DNA of 64,000 bases from Onthophagus taurus (taxonomy: Eukaryota > Arthropoda > Insecta > Coleoptera > Scarabaeidae), in contig NC_091967.1 in the NCBI RefSeq assembly GCF_036711975.1, positions 25,854,001-25,918,000 on the forward strand, written 5' to 3'. Positions within the stretch are counted from its first letter, which is position 1. Each line of letters begins with the position of its first letter. The notes beneath the pieces were generated by a model. The model did no database searches. It saw only the letters and a list, made by a program, of their open reading frames with translations, and was not told where the DNA came from. This document shows positions 62,200 through 64,000 of the stretch, one piece after another. The position numbers and the translations under genes are program-made.

Positions 62200-63230
62200 A
62201 GGATTACAGGAACGAAGTTGAAAATAGTTACAATAAAATAATTTTTAAATCATCTCGATATCTAAATTACTTTTTGAGATATGATTTTTTCAAATTTGGT
62301 ATTTATAAATTTAACTTGTTATATAAGTTGATTTACAGAGACAATTAAAAATTTCATAACGTCGAAATTTGTGAAAATATAGAAATAATTTTCAACTCAT
62401 AAAATACTAATTAAATTTGCCTTCTTATTTTATGATGATGTCTCTGTTCGTTATTGCGGTACGACTTTGTTAATTGCATTTTTGTTACTTAAGCTCTATA
62501 ATCACGGGATTGGATTAAAATAATTTGATCACTGGAATTTACAGGAACGAAGGAAATATTTTTAGTGTGCTGAAACTTTATTAAGTTTGCTACAAAACTG
62601 TGCTTAAATCATCTCGATATCTTAATTACTTGTTGAGATATGATTTTTAGAATCTGGTGTTGATAAATTTAACCAGTAATACGTAAATGTGAAGAGATGA
62701 ATCAAAATTTCATAACATCGAAATTTATGGAAATATAGTAACAATTTTCAACTAATAAAATACTAATTAAATTTGCTTTAAATCGGTTCTAATTATATGA
62801 TGATGTCTCAATTCGTTATTGCGATACGATATTCTAAATTGAAGTTTATCAGTTAAGTTCTATAATCACGGGATTGGATAAACACAAATTTATCTCCACA
62901 ATTTATTTATTTTTAGTGTCTTGAAACTTTATTAAATTCGCTATTAAACTGTGTTTAAACCGTCTCGATATCTTAATTACTTTTGGATATGATTTTTTTT
63001 ATATTTGGTATTTATAAATTTAACCTGTAATAAGTAAATATGCAAAGATGAATAAAAATTTCATGATGTTGAAATTTGTGTAACTATAGAAATAATGTTA
63101 ACTTATTAAACACCAATTAAATTTAAATAAAATCGCTTCTTATTTCCTGACGATATTTCAATTCGTTATTGTGGTACGATGTCATAAATTACATTTTTCA
63201 TTTCAAGCGCCATAATCATCATTTTAGATC
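62200..63230 (+). repeat. Tandem repeat, about 3 units of ~350-364 bp
   Basis: CTATAATCACGGGATTGGA at 62496 and 62860, with a diverged CATAATCATC at about 63209. Also three copies each of CATCTCGATATCT-like, GAGATATGATTTTT, AAAATTTCATAACRTCGAAA and TTCGTTATTGCGRTACGA. Confidence 0.8.
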
Positions 63231-63231
63231 A

Positions 63232-63565
63232 TGGTCCGCTCCACTAGATTCTTCCATTCTGCCTGGTCAGCAACTTCTCGTCATCTGGACACCTTCATGG
63301 TTTTAAGGTCATCCTCGACCCCATCCATCCAACGCGTATATCTTTGCACCCTGCGGTTTACTTGTCGTGACTTTGTTGGTAATCTTTGAATTTTGCATAC
63401 GATACACAACTCGCTCATCTTAAGCGATTTATCCCTTTTGGTTTTGACATGTCGAGGTCTTTATAAACCTGATATAGCTCAATATTATATCTTTTGCACC
63501 ACCAGCCTTGTCGATGGCCCTGAAAATCTTTCTGAGTACCTTACCTTCAAAGATGCACAGTCTGT
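63232..63565 (-). pseudogene. RTE-like LINE ORF2 C-terminus
   Basis: Minus strand: RLCIFEGKVLRKIFRAIDKA (63565-63500), then degraded text with DIRVGWMDGVEDDLKT-like at about 63330, and VADQAEWKNLVERT (63265-63235). It fits the RTE C-terminal layout FERKxLRKIFG....RRWMDGVEEDLK....WRxxAxDRxxWRxIV. Stops and frameshifts throughout. Confidence 0.6.
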
Positions 63566-64000
63566 GTCATATACAGGGTCATCCACGACGACCGTTCATT
63601 AGAACTTCATAGGGTTCTAGCCAAAACAAAAATTTAAAAATTCAGATTTAAGTATTATTAATTGCGTTCTCTTCGACTAAAATATTTTCAGATTTGTAGC
63701 ACTTCCGGTTATACCGGAAGTCGCCACCTACTTTATTTTTTTAAATGGAACATCCTATATATTTTTACATATTTGGATTTGTCTGTTTTCAAGGTTTATG
63801 AATAACTTTACTTTTTGCAATTTGATTCGGCCGTTCTCGAGTTATTCGAATTTTTCTAGAAAAATCTACTTCAGCAAACATTTGTTAAAAAGTCAGAGAA
63901 CACTCGATTTTTGGGATATCAATTTAGGATTCGGAACATGCGTAAGCAACATGATGAAGTATGTTTTGGTGCCGAGTACGGCCGTCTAGAACGTTTGGTC
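63566..64000. other. No gene recognised; small palindrome
   Basis: ACAGGGTCATCC at 63572 and GGAACATCCTATATA at 63748 may be the ends of a small TA-type element, but the inner parts do not pair well. ACTTCCGGTTATACCGGAAGT at 63702-63722 is a near-perfect palindrome. Confidence 0.35.

Noticed and set aside
63566..63770. Complete TA-type MITE
   Set aside because: CAGGGTCATCC and GGAACATCCTA ends are suggestive but the inner sequences do not form convincing inverted repeats.
1..64000. tRNA or rRNA genes
   Set aside because: No GGTTCRAxxCC B-box in a cloverleaf context and no rRNA-like conserved stretch was noticed; a covariance scan would be needed to exclude them fully.

Overview
The window looks like nuclear DNA of an insect. 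It is AT-rich, carries spliced genes with GT-AG introns, and is packed with insect-type transposable elements: Jockey, CR1-like, R1/LOA-like and RTE non-LTR elements, CsRn1-like Ty3/gypsy, mariner, pogo/Tigger, hAT and a TTAA-specific Kolobok-like transposon. I cannot name the species; a beetle or a related insect is a guess. I saw no rRNA, tRNA, CRISPR or prokaryotic feature.

Two host genes can be reconstructed. (1) A DUF229 alkaline-phosphatase-fold membrane protein lies on the minus strand, 49086 to 37004. It has three coding exons whose phases all agree (136 + 289 + 1552 nt, 658 aa). Its second intron is 9.9 kb and is filled with LINEs. (2) A MADF-BESS protein of 215 aa lies at 27084-27787 on the plus strand in two exons. 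A possible 39-aa three-exon mini-gene sits at 18608-18858. Almost everything else is mobile or repetitive.

Layout. 1-7.3 kb: decayed LINE pieces, a palindromic hAT-type MITE with an 8-bp duplication, and a LINE RT fragment. 7.7-10.8 kb: MITEs, including a 1.2-kb long-TIR element that interrupts one of two copies of a repeat. 11.5-17.6 kb: a degenerate CsRn1-like gypsy pol broken by an antisense CR1-like LINE and a sense RNase-H LINE. 18-21.5 kb: a 345-bp tandem repeat and a dispersed repeat family. 21.5-26.1 kb: a complete gag-only LTR retrotransposon (target duplication ATAC) whose 5' LTR is split by a Kolobok-like element at TTAA. 29-31.4 kb: a DD41D mariner with 247-bp inverted repeats nested in a TA-type MITE inside an RTE fragment. 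32-36.8 kb: RTE, pogo, R1-like, Penelope-like and mariner relics. 37-49.2 kb: the DUF229 gene. 49.6-56 kb: a Tigger-like element interrupted by a 3.68-kb hAT-ended unit that carries a 17 x 173-bp satellite array. 56-64 kb: three more tandem repeats, another CR1-like LINE, a transposase-like relic and an RTE 3' end.

The strongest candidate for something undescribed is the hAT-bounded satellite block at 50368-54046. It appears to have moved as one unit: 12-bp perfect terminal repeats, an 8-bp target duplication, and a clean join of the interrupted Tigger coding sequence when it is removed. Also of note are two Penelope-like insertions with a hammerhead-like CTGARGA...GAAAC core, the gag-only LTR element, and several unrelated tandem arrays whose periods lie near 160-182 bp or twice that. 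All similarity calls come from pattern recognition; no database search was run.
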